Part shown: in pieces, positions 21,063-32,649 of the stretch
How the letters are laid out: each line of letters begins with the position of its first letter
Position numbering within the stretch: position 1 is the stretch's first letter
The notes under the pieces: generated by a model
The model's input: only the letters and a program-made list of their open reading frames with translations
What the model was told of the DNA's origin: nothing
Database searches by the model: none
Translations under genes and position numbers: made by a program
Assembly: GCF_003286085.1 (NCBI RefSeq)
Contig: NW_020825289.1
Coordinates: 310,001 to 374,000 of the forward strand
From: Drosophila persimilis
Lineage: Eukaryota; Arthropoda; Insecta; Diptera; Drosophilidae
DNA: 64,000 bases
Direction: 5' to 3'

Positions 21063-21485
21063 CTTCTCTTTAGCTCTAAAGGCAGCCCATATCATAAGCG
21101 ATCCATCACCATGGTTTGGCTTGTAGCAAGTTGCCCGTGGATTACGCGGGTCATTCCACATCTGGACTCTGAACCGCCTAAATTCAATTTTTTTTATCAC
21201 TAAAAATTAAATTTTCTAATTCGTGGTCCCAGAACTTGTGTTTTTCAAAAAGGACATTTCGCGTATCATTATGACGTTTAGTTTTGAGGAGTTAGCCCAC
21301 TCGCTTTTGATATGTGAGGTTAAAATTTTCGTTCAAAATTTTTTCACACGTTGCCTGGGGATTGTTAACCCGAGTTCTGCCTTGATTTTGTTGCAGTTCA
21401 TTAAGTCTTCAGTTGAAAACTGCCGCAAGTGCCGTTTTGTCAATTTTATTATGGTTATTACTTTACCAAGTTGACGATTTTTGCG
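21063..21485 (-). pseudogene. Tc1-like transposase fragment, unit 1
   Basis: The minus strand reads 'FRRFRVQMWNDPRNPRATCY' and 'NHGDGSLMIWAAF', the segment of Tc1 transposases around the second catalytic region ('KHGGGSVMVWG' in the family). Upstream, in broken frames, are pieces like 'RVKKILNENFNLT', the linker after the paired-type DNA-binding domain. Multiple stops and an expanded poly(T) tract. No Tc1 terminal repeats identified. Confidence 0.78.
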
Positions 21486-21789
21486 CTAACCGTCTGAATA
21501 TATGAAAAATTTTGAAATAGTATTTCGATGTTGGTACATTAGCGAAGCTATTCGACCAGTTATTATGCCGGCTAATTTCATTCTCTTGATCCTTCCATGT
21601 TCCCCCTCAAAAAATTCTTTACCATGTGGCATTTTTAACTAAAATGCTTTTTTTTTGTTGAAATTTTTATTGGTTTGAAGCAATAATGACTGCTTACGAA
21701 CAGCACTGCTTGGTCTTCGGTAAACGAGTCTAGTAACCTAGTGCCCATGTCATGCCATGACTTTGTTGACGGCTTGCTTGACCTGGAGA

Positions 21790-22212
21790 CTTCTCTTTAG
21801 CTCTAAAGGCAGCCCATATCATAAGCGATCCATCACCATGGTTTGGCTTGTAGCAAGTTGCCCGTGGATTACGCGGGTCATTCCACATCTGGACTCTGAA
21901 CCGCCTAAATTCAATTTTTTTTATCACTAAAAATTAAATTTTCTAATTCGTGGTCCCAGAACTTGTGTTTTTCAAAAAGGACATTTCGCGTATCATTATG
22001 ACGTTTAGTTTTGAGGAGTTAGCCCACTCGCTTTTGATATGTGAGGTTAAAATTTTCGTTCAAAATTTTTTCACACGTTGCCTGGGGATTGTTAACCCGA
22101 GTTCTGCCTTGATTTTGTTGCAGTTCATTAAGTCTTCAGTTGAAAACTGCCGCAAGTGCCGTTTTGTCAATTTTATTATGGTTATTACTTTACCAAGTTG
22201 ACGATTTTTGCG
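21790..22212 (-). pseudogene. Tc1-like transposase fragment, unit 2
   Basis: An exact second copy of the fragment at 21063-21485, created by the 727-bp tandem duplication, with the same stops and the same broken motifs. Confidence 0.78.
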
Positions 22213-22426
22213 CTAACCGTCTGAATATATGAAAAATTTTGAAATAGTATTTCGATGTTGGTACATTAGCGAAGCTATTCGACCAGTTATTATGCCGGCT
22301 AATTTCATTCTCTTGATCCTTCCATGTTCCCCCTCAAAAAATTCTTTACCATGTGGCATTTTTAACTAAAATGCTTTTTTTTTGTTGAAATTTTTATTGG
22401 TTTGAAGCAATAATGACTGCTTACGA

Positions 22427-22860
22427 ACTAAATCAGTCCGCTTGTCAGTTTTACTGACACAATGCTAACACTGCGCTTCTCAAAACATGAAAAAACATGA
22501 TTGCACATATATGTATCTGTTTTCTACGTAGAGCGCGATTTTGATCTCTTATCTAAGCTAATGGTACCACAAATGTGGTTCAAAGAATACGAAAATTTGT
22601 AGTAACTGAGCACAACAATAAGAGATGAGAACTGCATAGTCAAACCAAACATGCATCTATTACTTTTTAAGAATAATTTAAAATAATTTTTGCACTTATA
22701 GCTATTTTACTAAGGAAACTTCTGTATTCAGTTCTTACAAATTACTTGATTCAATTATAATACTATTGCTATAACGTTTTTGGGAATGTTTGCATGAATG
22801 TATAAATGTAAACAATAGATTTGAAAATTCAATTTTTGCAAAAAATATGACATATACAGG
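22427..22860. other. AT-rich non-coding stretch
   Basis: No coding frame, repeat or host exon recognised. Confidence 0.3.
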
Positions 22861-23271
22861 CAGGCTCCGTTTTTAATTTACTTTTGCGGATTACGTTTTC
22901 AGCCAAAACGTTTCGTTTTCGTTTTAAGGTTTGCTGTTTGCACCAAAACGAAAATTGTTGTTGCCCTGGCCCATTTTTTCGAAGACAAATTTGAGGCTGG
23001 GGTAAAATAAAATTATTTATAAAGAAAGCAAGAGCTAAATTACCCTGATATAGGTGTCAAGTTTATGTTAATAATAAGTCATTTATTTTTTTCCGTTTGC
23101 AATTAAGGTTCGTTTCGTTGTATAAAATGCCGTTTACTTTTTATTTCGTCAACGAAAATGATTTCGTTTTGAAAACGAATAAATCTTGCGGAATATGAAA
23201 ACGGGAGCCCCAATTAATGTGTATTCAAAAGTAAATCGGAAAACTTTTGTGAACGTGAAAAACGGAGCCTG
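22861..23271. mobile_element. MITE-like element with CAGGCTCCGTTTTT ends
   Basis: Left end 'caggctccgttttt' and right end 'aaaaacggagcctg' are perfect inverted 14-mers. The 411-bp interior has no coding frame and is rich in GTTTTCG/CGAAAAC words. No clear target duplication flanks it. The CAGG-type end suggests hAT affinity, but this is unproven. Confidence 0.6.
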
Positions 23272-23461
23272 GCTTATAATTTCGCAATGTTTTTTAATCG
23301 GGTAAAAAAACGTGTTTAAATTTTTTTTGGTATAGTTGTGTCAGCTCCACGCTGAATACTCTATACGATTTAGGTATATAACCAAATTTGTGATCAATTG
23401 CATATCGTATAGTTTGATTAAGATTTGAGTTCGTGCATTAGTCAATTTTTCCCCACTCTCC
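23272..23461. other. Non-coding flank of the Paf-AHalpha-like pseudogene
   Basis: AT-rich sequence 3' of the pseudogene on the minus strand. No poly(A) tract or repeat is obvious. Confidence 0.3.
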
Positions 23462-23848
23462 CTATTCGGATGGAGTTTGATTGCGTTCCAGATCGTTGAG
23501 GATTTGCGACAGCAATTCGTAAAGCAGCTCGAATTGGCACTTTATTCGCGAGACTTTATTATTTGCGAGAATACCGTCCGCTACTTCGGCGGCACTGTTG
23601 TTAACATTGTTGGTGCCAACATGCAACTATTTTCGGATTAACATTGTCCAATTCTGTCCATTCTGTCCCGTATGCTGAAAATTAGGCAGTGCAATGGTGC
23701 AAAATACTGATGCAAATATGCAATCTCCGAGGAAAATCACATCCGGATCTTTTTCACGACAATCGGAAATGAACCGACGATGTCTGCTATGCCAGCGTTT
23801 GTCACCGTCATCGTGGGGGACGGGCGTGCGCAAAACACACAGATTCAT
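23462..23848 (-). pseudogene. Paf-AHalpha: Paf-AHalpha pseudogene (PAF acetylhydrolase alpha subunit)
   Basis: A broken copy of the catalytic alpha-type subunit of brain-type (Ib) platelet-activating-factor acetylhydrolase, an SGNH/GDSL hydrolase. The start at 23848 reads 'MNLCVLRTPVP', then 'GDKRW', 'RRFISDCREKDPDVIFLGDC', which is the conserved N-terminus, with D/C replacing the usual G-D-S nucleophile region as in the fly homologue. In shifting frames it continues with 'YFAPLHC', 'DNVNPKIV', 'GTNNVNNSAAEVADGILAN', then jumps to the C-terminal 'LYELLSQILND' and a stop at 23462-23464. At least three frameshifts and two large deletions. No introns visible, so it may be a retrocopy; that is inference. 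Confidence 0.8.
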
Positions 23849-23879
23849 ATTCGTGTTCGGAATATTCTGCATTCAACGC

Positions 23880-24254
23880 AGCTCTTCGTAAATGTACAAA
23901 AGTACACAAAACGGCGCGGTTATATATATATATATTGGCCAATGGCCACGGCATTAATTAATTGACAACCTCAACCCAAAACATATGTATACCAAAAATC
24001 TTTCTCTTCCTTAAAACATAGAATATGTAACACAAAATCTACAAACCCCGAAAATAATGCATAAGATAACCAAAGCTATGTAATTAGTAAATGCATAAAT
24101 TACTTAATTAACTAATTTTAACTAGACTAATACACAAAATTTGTAATAATGGTCATTGACAATGTCAAAAAATATAGCACTGCAGCCAGCGCTATACCAT
24201 CTAGGTTAGTTAAGTTTTGTAAGCTTCTCTATTCCTTAAAATAATAATAATGAA
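23880..24254 (-). other. AT-rich sequence, possible 3' UTR of jockey-type fragment
   Basis: Includes a short (TA)n tract near 23920-23935. On the minus strand this follows the jockey-type RT tail without recognisable coding sequence. Confidence 0.3.
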
Positions 24255-24779
24255 TTATAATTAATTATTTGGAGTACAGCCCTATGTATTATTGCTGGGT
24301 GGTGAGGTCTCTTCGCCGGAGTCGCGTATGGCTAGTATGCCACGTTAAGTCTATTAGGATGGGCCAGATATTTGACCTAATACTTTTCTTTCACTTAGGC
24401 GATTTCATCTTTAACAGATTCTACATTTCAGTTTTTATGAATATTTTCATTCCGTATGTAGCATGGTGCCCCAGAGATAGTTATCAGTATCTTTGATTGG
24501 GCCCTCTGGATTATTTCTAAGTTACTGATGCAAGCGTTTCCGCATAGTTCGGAGCCATATTTCCAAATTGGTTTGAGAACTGTATTCTACAAAAATACTG
24601 TGTATTCCAGTTTTAGTGGCGAACGGATGTTTATGAGCCAATGTATGTAGGTTACAAATTTTAATTTTAGTAGAATTCTCTTAGCTTCGATGTTTTTACG
24701 CCGAGTGAGCCGTGTATCCAAACGGACACCAAGGTATGTTACTTCAGTGGTTTGTGGAAAGTTGATGTTGGAGTTCCAG
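24255..24779 (-). pseudogene. Jockey-clade retrotransposon RT C-terminal fragment
   Basis: Minus-strand reading gives, across several frames, 'TEVTYLGVRLDTRLTRRKNI' (the RT thumb segment after the catalytic box), 'EAKRILLKLK', 'LEIIQRAQSKILITISGAP' and 'CYIRNENIH', characteristic of jockey-clade ORF2 C-termini. Many stops and shifts. Upstream domains are missing because the sequence abuts a CR1-like piece at 24780. Confidence 0.75.
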
Positions 24780-24923
24780 GCTATGTACTCAGTTACTGCA
24801 CCTAGGCTCCGTGTGGACCTTGCTTAAACTATTCATCCTGTCCATTGATTCATATTGTCTCCCCCGATTTGGAAGAGTCGTTTATAATTCCTTTTCATAA
24901 AAGATATATCAAAGTTATCCGCT
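24780..24923 (+). mobile_element. CR1-like RT fragment, left half (split by BEL element)
   Basis: Matches the CR1-like RT at 38355-38530 ('ctatgtactcagttactgc', 'aaactattcatcctgtccat') and stops at the target site CCGCT. It resumes at 32650. Confidence 0.85.
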
Positions 24924-25429
24924 TGTTCAGTTGCAAAAATATGCTTAAGTAATAGTGTATAATACCCGTCGGCATAACACAGTGGCACCGTGACACAGTG
25001 TTCTACGTAACATGCAATATAATACCTCACGACAACACACTAGCCACTGCAGTGAGTTCTGCTGACAATGCACTCTCTCCGCAGAGTGCGAAGACAGCGG
25101 GGCAGTTGCTGACCATCAAAATGTCGCAATTGCTCACCAGACACTAAAATTATCTATAATACACAAAACATATATTTTACAGACTCAGTACTTTTGTACC
25201 TTTTATTACCTATAAATAAGAATAATTTTTATCAATAAAATCAGTATCAAAAACAGTACCATAACTGCCTGTCACTCATCTTCCATCGCAATCATCAGAG
25301 GCTGTCGCCGTGTCTTCAGACCCTCCCTTGCGCACCGTAGGATACCCACTCCGCAGTCCAACTGGTTCAAGTTCTAGTTGTTATGTACCGTATGCAACCC
25401 AGCTTCCTATACACACACACACATTAACA
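24924..25429 (+). repeat. 5' LTR of the BEL/Pao element
   Basis: TGTTCAGTT...TTAACA, 506 bp. Compared with the 3' LTR it has about 90 extra bases after 'ggggcagttgct' and lacks about 24 bases near 25380. An AATAAA signal lies near 25236. Confidence 0.85.
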
Positions 25430-25430
25430 T

Positions 25431-25448
25431 TTGGTGACCCCGACGTGA
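25431..25448 (+). promoter_or_regulatory. Primer-binding site
   Basis: 'ttggtgaccccgacgtga' directly follows the 5' LTR, as in other BEL/Pao elements. The other BEL element has 'tggtgaccccgaagtgac' at 49204. Confidence 0.75.
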
Positions 25449-25832
25449 TCATCCTTTCAAACTGTCAGACAAGCTACAGTGAAAGGATTCGATCTGGACA
25501 TCAGATTGAAGCAGTCAACAGGACATCTTCAATAAAAATTTGGCACCAGGCCATACACTTACGGTACCAATAAGTATCACTTTAGCAAATCTGACATATT
25601 CAGGTTATCAGCCAACAGAAAAACAGCTATAGAATTCGATTACCACCAAGGTAATCAATTTTTGTTGTTCCGTGCGTTCCATAAATTGGAAACAGCACAA
25701 ATCCCTCCATCCAACACATCACCTGTGCTATTACCTTTCTGACCAACAACGGTTGCGATTCGGAGCGTATCCAGCTGCAAAGCAAATAAAACACTCCCAA
25801 CGGGTCGAAAGTAATAAGTACACACAGATAGA

Positions 25833-27108
25833 ATGGATACACATATGGAGGCAGAAGCTGCCGCTACAATGGCAATGGATGTGCAGCAAGAGATTGGTGA
25901 GGAAATATCGAGGTGCATTCGGAACTTTAAAAAAGATTCCCAAGAACGAAAGCAAACGGCCTCTTATTTTCAAGCCAAAATATCAGCACTCGAAAATGCG
26001 TGGAATCGCTTCAACAAAAACGACTCCAAACTTCGCGATACAGACAAAACGGATGAATACGTAAAATTCCGTGAAGACTGACGTACAACATGTAAGCAAT
26101 ACATTACGATGTTTACCGAATGCATGGATAAGCTATCACAGACGTCTAGTGCTAGTGGGGAACGTCAAATCGGCTTTAAAGAAAAGCGTGAGAATCCTCC
26201 AGTAGGTCTGATCCAGCAGTCCTCGAAGGATTACAGCAAACTGCTTTCACTATGTCGCCGACAAAAGGCCATAGTAGAGTCCGTTAAACGCAATCTGAAA
26301 CAACTTTCAGAGGCGGAAGGACGCACATCAAATGATTTGATAAAATCACTATGGACTCAAGCGCAGGAAGTCCACTTCACAATTCATGAGGAATATGAGA
26401 ACCCAGTGGAAGGAGGATATGACATGGAATCCTACCTAACACTGGAAAGTAAGGTCCAAAGAGCATTGGCAAAATCAGCCACACCAAACACGGATAACGT
26501 GCAGTTTGATGGGGATCTATTAAAATGGACCCAGTTCTTCGATCTGTTCTCATGCATGGTGCATGAGACCAACATGCCTACGGTGAAAAAGATGTGGTAT
26601 CTTAAAACCACAGTTACCGGCGAGGCAGAAAGATTGATTTGACATATCGATCTAAAGGAAGAAAATTATGAAGCCGCTTGGGAAATACTAGTTGACGCAT
26701 ACAACAATCCCAGAGATGTGTCGAATACGGTACTGAACCGCTTCCTCAATCACCAAACAATTAATGACGATTCCAAGTCATTAAAAGAGTTGTATATAAC
26801 AACCATAGAATCCCTTGCATCACTAAAGGGATTAGGCATCAATGTATGTACATGGGATCCGATATTGATTGCCATTATCAGAAACAAACTGGATGTAACA
26901 AATAAGGCCTTGTATGAGCAATCATTGGGAAGCTCAAAGGACATTCAGGCGCTGGATACGATGCTTCAGTTCTTGGAGCAAAGAATTCGGGTTCTAGGAA
27001 CCAGTAAGAAGCCACCAGCATCAAGGAGAGAGCCAAAAGGCACGACATGTGCATCAGCAAACACAGGGAGAGCGCGAGCACCCTTATGCACATTCTGCAA
27101 GAAAGCAA
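25833..27108 (+). pseudogene. BEL/Pao gag with two in-frame stops
   Basis: One frame throughout, broken only by TGA at 26079-26081 and TGA at 26640-26642. It contains a coiled-coil-like N-terminus ('MEAEAAATMAMDVQQEIGEE'), the capsid-like region with 'LLKWTQFFDLFSCMVHETN' and 'AYNNPRDVSNTVLNRFLNH', and the start of a zinc knuckle ('APLCTFCKKAKQ') where the frame leaves gag. The remaining knuckles and the protease are deleted at about 27108. Confidence 0.85.
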
Positions 27109-29829
27109 AACAATCCATCCTAAGAGATCAGGTACTATCGCCTGAAAACAGTAACATATGGGACAACAGCTGCTCCGTTCCTAGCAACGAAATGTCTGGA
27201 TCATTTGGCAATACAATACAAAGACAGACTACCAGTCGGATCAACAACATTAAAAACCGATTTCTATGTTGACGACTGTCTAACTAGCGCAAACACGATT
27301 CCAGAGGCAATTCATGTTAAACAAGAACTAAATAAGATATTGCTACCGTCCGTGCTCCAACAATGAGCAACTTCTCCAAGGAATCCCCAAAGAGGATATT
27401 GTAACCGATGTAAAACTAGGAGAGACAATAGAGCACTACAGCGTGAAAACTCTGGGTCTCATCTGGATGCCGAAGAAGGATACATTGTGTGGACGAACAC
27501 AGAAAAGCCAGGCTACACGCATCACCAAACGGGTGGTATGTTCCGAACTGGCCCAAATCTTTGACCCACTAGGACTCTTTGCACCGGTGGTAGTAAAAGC
27601 AAAAATCTTCATGCAACAACTTTGGGAGCTCAAACTGGATTGGGATGACGAATTACCATTACAACACCAAACCGAATGGAAAGAATACCGGGACGACTTA
27701 CAAACATTGAACAAAATGCAAATTCCCCGGCATATCTACGATGGTAAAATTCCAGTTACACAAGAACTCCATACGTTTGTAGATGCATCAGAACGAGCAT
27801 ATGGCGCAGCAGTATATGTACGCGCTACATACAAAAACAACCAAGTGTCAGTAAGACTGGCGCCGACAGCCAAACAATCGCTACCACGGTTAGAACTTTG
27901 TGCTGCAGACCTCGGTGCCGAGCTCACAAACCGAGTCCGACAGGATCTGCACATGGACATTAACACGGTTTCAGGATGGTTTTGGAGTGATTCCACCGTT
28001 GTGTTATCCTGGATAAACGCATCGTCATCAACATACCATACCTTTGTGGCAAATCGAATAGCCAAGATCCAGGCATTAACAAACCAGTCACAATGGCGTC
28101 ACGTGTCATCGGCCAACAACGCAGCCGATGTCCTGTCAAGAGGAACCGCAGCAAGCAGACTGGCAGATCACAATCTGTGGTTATATGGACCATTATTCCT
28201 GCACGGATCTCGAGACAACTGGACGAAGGCAGCCAACATAGAACCCAGCAATCTTGAGAGAAAAGCTAAACATATAAGCTTGGCAATCACACCTAGCGCA
28301 CTTGGGGATGAATTATATACTTGCAGACATAGCAACTCGTTTCACAAACTGCAACGCATTGTGGCATATATGTTTCGCGTTTGCTACAAAACCAACAGAG
28401 CGAACACCACGACGCTCTGCGCAGACGAACTGACGCCCGCACTATAATCCTGCGAACCATACAACAAGTCGAGTTTACAGCAGAGTTAAAACAGTTCCAA
28501 CGCTATAAGACTGTGGATAGAAAGAGCTCGATCATATCGTTATCTCCCTTCCTAGGAGACGATGAGCTCATCCGAGTTGGTGGTAGACTTGAAGAAGCTC
28601 TACTTCCATACAACGCAAAACACCCAGTTTTGCTGCCTTACAATGACCCAATCGTCAAAATGATCTTGCGGGAGCTACATGAGGAGAACATGCATTGTGG
28701 TGCTCAAGCATTAAGGGCAATCGCAAGACAACAAAATTGGATTATCAATGACAAGACAATGGCTAGAAGCATCATCCACAGCTGTGTTAGATGCACCAAG
28801 GCTAGACCAAAGCTGATGAACCAGATCATGGGCAATCTCCCAGCACAACGAGTCACACTAGCACGCCCGTTTCTTAATGCAGGCGTCGACTACTGTGGAC
28901 CAATCTCGATCCACCATAAGATCCGAGGCAAAAGACCAGATAAGGCATTCATCGCCGTGTTCTGCTGCTTTTCCACAAAGGCAGTACACCTGGAGCTGGT
29001 AAGCTACCTACCACAGATGCATTCTTGGCCGCCCTGCGTCGATTCTTAAGCAGACGTGGGAAGTGCCAAACTATTCATTGCGACAATGCAACGAACTTTG
29101 TGGGTGCAAACAACCAGCTTAAAGAATTAGAAGACTCTATATTCAGCTCAAAGGCAAGTGCTCTGATCACGAATCATTGCAACAAAAAACAAGTGGATTT
29201 TAAATTCATTCCTCCCAGGGCTCCATCGTTTGGCGACCTCTGGGAAGCGGCGGTAAAATCAGCAAAAAAGCTGTTGATAACAACCACCAACACAGCCTCA
29301 TTGACATTTGAAGAACTAAACACAGTGATAATCGAAATTGAAGCAATTCTCAATTCTCGACCCATCACTCCAATGTCAAATGATCCCACTGATACAACAG
29401 CGCTCACCCCAGGACACTTCTTGATTGGTGAACCATTGACAACGAATCCTGACGTCAATACTGATCATCAAGGAAGAACATTGGTCAAGCGCTGGGAATT
29501 GGTATCGCACCTAAAGCATTCATTCTGGAAACAATGGTCTACAGAATACCTCCAAGAATTGCAAGCTCGGCATAAATGGAAGACCGCTTCACCAAACGTA
29601 CCTGAAGGATTATTACTTTTGGTTAAAGAAGACAACCTTCCTGTAATGAAGTGGCCAATGGGTCGCATCATTAAGACATATCCTGGACAGGACAACCACG
29701 TACGAGTGGTTGACGTTAAGACAGCATCTGGCGTATACAAGCGCCCGATCACTCGTCTAGCGCCGCTCTTTCCAGAAGATGTGGCAATCAAACGTTCCCA
29801 CAACGTGATCAGTGACACCACGGAGAGTA
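27109..29829 (+). pseudogene. BEL/Pao pol: partial RT, RNase H, integrase
   Basis: The RT begins in mid-domain with 'YRLKTVTYGTTAAPFLATK' and has the YVDD box at 27265-27276; everything from the zinc knuckles to the RT fingers is deleted. RNase H follows from 27443 ('HTFVDASERAYGAAVYV', 'FWSDSTVVLSWINAS', 'HVSSANNAADVLSRG'). The integrase has a zinc-binding HHCC region (28680-28800, 'ENMHCGAQAL', 'IIHSCVRCTKARPK') and catalytic residues in 'NAGVDYCGPI', 'TIHCDNATNFVG' and 'FGDLWEAAVKSAKK'. Frame breaks fall near 27365, 28447 and 29049. The domain order is typical BEL/Pao. Confidence 0.87.
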
Positions 29830-32221
29830 ATGAGCCACCCACACAGCGAACAACAAAATTGTCACCTACATTAACATCAACATTAGGGGTGCTGTTGCTC
29901 ATGCTTCCATTAGCGTTGTCACAGTCAATAAATGTGACACAATTCGCAAACAAGCCTGGAATATTCTATGAGAAACTTGGAACATCAAGAATAGCAACGT
30001 CTGAGTGGACCATGATCTTATACCATGACTTGGACCCATATTGGAAGAATATGCAACTAATGTCTGCTGGAATTTCAGAGTTACGATACATGTGCCCTGA
30101 ACTAAATGAGGGGGAACGTTGTGAGTTGCTGCGGAGACCGCAACTCTACATTTATACCCGATACTTAGTCAGTATGGCGCTCCTCAGGCAGACACCGCTA
30201 ATATTAAACGATACGACAAAGAGTGCGTGCGAGAAAGACAGAAAATCAGTCTGATCGTGACGTCGGGAGCTGCGTAGCTACTGCAAATTGATTTCTTGCT
30301 TTTGGCTAAAAAAATGATCCGATCTGATCCAGACTCAGCAGTCTGATAGATATGGTCATTCTCTATGATTCTGCGTTTTTAGTTTTCTCGAATCTGTAAT
30401 ATTGTGGATGCCACAGATTTTCGTCCTTTGTGGGGGCGGAAGTGGGCGTAGCGAAGTTTTGAAATATTTTTGTAGCAGTGACATATCACAGAAGTCTGGA
30501 TCCAAAACATCGTTGCTCTAGCTCTTATAGTCCTTGAGCACTAGGCGCTGAAGGGGACGGACAGACGGACAGGCAGACAGGGCTCAATCGACTCGGCTAT
30601 TGATGCTGATCAAGAATATATCTACTTTATGGGGTCGGCAACGATTCCTTCTGGATGTTACACACATCAACTTTTACCACAAATCTAATATACCCCAATA
30701 CTCATTTTGAGTATCGGGTATAAAAATGTTCCGGCATGTAACTCAATAGTTCAACACTTTCAATATGTGTATAACGAGCTACAAACAGGAAGCGTTTTAA
30801 TGAAAAACTTTCGAAAACGCAGATCGCCGCTGGATATCATAGCAAATGTAGCAAGCAGTCTTTTTGGTGTTCTCGACGCAAAATACGCAGAGGAGATGAC
30901 TCAAGTAATTGAGAAAGTGAAAACCAATGAAGACTTTTTACTACATCTGCTCCAACACCAAACATCAATTGTCGACGCGACAATAAACGTAGTCAGAAAA
31001 GACAAGGTAACAACTGACAATCGCCTAAAAATTTTGGAAGAGAATGTGGCTACTATCAACCGAGAAAGAGGGTCATATCACAGCGATCATCTGACTCAAG
31101 CGTACTTAGGACTAATAGCAGAATAAACCCAGCTCACAACAACTCTTCAACGAATGCAGTCCGACATATCTGATGTCCTAATCGGTATTCATCATCGGAG
31201 AATAAGCCCCACGCTGGTGTCTCCCGAGCAACTAAGAGACCAACTAAACCAGATACGGGATCATTTGCCACAAGATCAAATACTGCCGGTCACAACGAAG
31301 GAGGTGATTAAACCATACAGAATCATGCGAGCCGAAGGAACCCCGACTGCAAAACACGTCATCTTCAAGGTGACGCTACCGCTGGTCTCAACAGCTCAGC
31401 TCGAAGTCTTCAGCAACCACCCAATTCCGTTTTGGGATTCAACAAGCTGGAGTCTATTTGACCTCAGAACCACCATAGTAACGGTTAACATCCACCGAGA
31501 CCAGTTCATGGGCACTACCCAAGAGGAATTCCGACGTTGTCTTAAAGTACACAACGAGGAGTTCATCTGCTTTGACCATCAGACGATCTTCAATGTGGAC
31601 AATCGCTGTGAGTTTCAACTGTTTAACAATAAAACAGAAACACTGTGTCAGGTAACACACACAACGGCTGACACGGTGTGGCTAAAAACTCAGCATCCAA
31701 ATAAATGGATCTTCGCAACGCATTCTACAACTAAACTTCAAGCAGTATGCAACGGAGTTCCGTCAACCATAGCACTGGAAGGAACTGGTCTACTCTCCAT
31801 GTCCCCTGGTTGCACTGCTCGCAATACTGAAGTAAGCATCAGCACCTTCAGCACCACAATCAGCGAAGTAAAATCGACTTACACTCGGTTTGGTGACCTG
31901 AGCCCACCGGAGACATCACCCTCGCCACCAAAGTGGCAACTGAAGAACCAGACATCAGACTTTCTTCAAGAACTTGATGATCTACGCCAGCAACTATCAG
32001 CCATAAATCATCACGAGCTGCCACACCATCTCACCACCGTGCAGCACCATCAACTCGCTGCTTATGCAGCCCTAGCAATATCAATTCTATTGATCATTGC
32101 CTTCATCTTCCGGAAGAAGTATCAACTATGGAAACCAAGGCCATCAAATCCCGATCCAGCCATGTCATCACCCCCTATACCCCTTGCACGCCGGTTTGCC
32201 GTCGACTTGAACGATGGTTGA
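29830..32221 (+). pseudogene. Envelope-like ORF of the BEL/Pao element (interrupted)
   Basis: Downstream of and in frame with the integrase comes a hydrophobic segment (29878-29930) followed by a non-integrase sequence. The region resumes after the DINE-1-like insertion at about 30726. Visible features are an R-K-R-R cleavage-like site at 30812-30823 followed by a hydrophobic segment, heptad-like helices, a single in-frame TAA at 31124-31126, cysteine-rich ectodomain sequence, and a C-terminal membrane span (about 32053-32110) with a short basic tail. This matches class I-like envelope layouts of insect retroelements. Broken by an insertion and a stop. Confidence 0.72.
30108..30725 (+). mobile_element. 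DINE-1-like insertion inside env-like ORF
   Basis: Left end 'gagggggaacgttgtgag', sub-terminal 'tatacccgatact', right hairpin 'atactcattttgagtat' and 'cgggtataa'. Contains one internal repeat unit rather than three, and is therefore 0.6 kb. It closely resembles the copy at 10.7 kb. Confidence 0.8.
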
Positions 32222-32649
32222 ACACAGTTTCAACGGCCGTAATAGTGTATAATACCCGTCGGCATAACACAGTGGCACCGTGACACAGTGTTCTACGTAA
32301 CATGCAATATAATACCTCACGACAACACACTAGCCACTGCAGTGAGTTCTGCTGACAATGCACTCTCTCCGCAGAGTGCGAAGACAGCGGGGCAGTTGCT
32401 ATTCTATAAATAAGAATCATTTTTATCAATAAAATCAGTATCAGAAACAGTACCATAACTGCCTGTCACTCATCTTCCATCGCAATCATCAGAGGCTGTC
32501 GCCGTGTCTTCAGACCCTCCCTTGCGCACCGTAGGATACCCACTCCGCAGTCCAACTGGTTCAAGTTCTAGTTGCGACGACCAAACTGTAGACGGTTTAT
32601 GTACCGTATGCAACCCAGCTTCCTACACACACACACACACACATCAACA
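32222..32649 (+). repeat. 3' LTR of the BEL/Pao element
   Basis: Shares 'gtaatagtgtataataccc' onward with the 5' LTR and ends in CATCAACA. Clear identity starts at 32239; the first bases are diverged. About 90 bp present in the 5' LTR are deleted after 'ggggcagttgct'. Confidence 0.85.

Larger units (their letters stand above)
20973..22426. repeat. Tandem duplication, two units of 727 bp
   Basis: Unit 1 (20973-21699) and unit 2 (21700-22426) read as identical by eye. Each starts 'cagcactgcttggtcttcgg' in CR1-like sequence and ends '...gactgcttacgaa' in Tc1-like sequence. Because the unit spans a CR1/Tc1 junction, the duplication happened after that junction formed. Confidence 0.93.
24924..32649 (+). 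mobile_element. BEL/Pao LTR retrotransposon with envelope-like ORF
   Basis: Two related LTRs, a primer-binding site, gag, RT-RNase H-integrase and an env-like region, flanked by the 5-bp duplication CCGCT (24919-24923 and 32650-32654). The CR1-like target reads across the site once one CCGCT is removed. Gag and pol have several stops and an internal deletion, and a DINE-1-like copy sits in env. The pol-env layout resembles roo-type BEL elements; the exact family is not determined. Confidence 0.9.
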
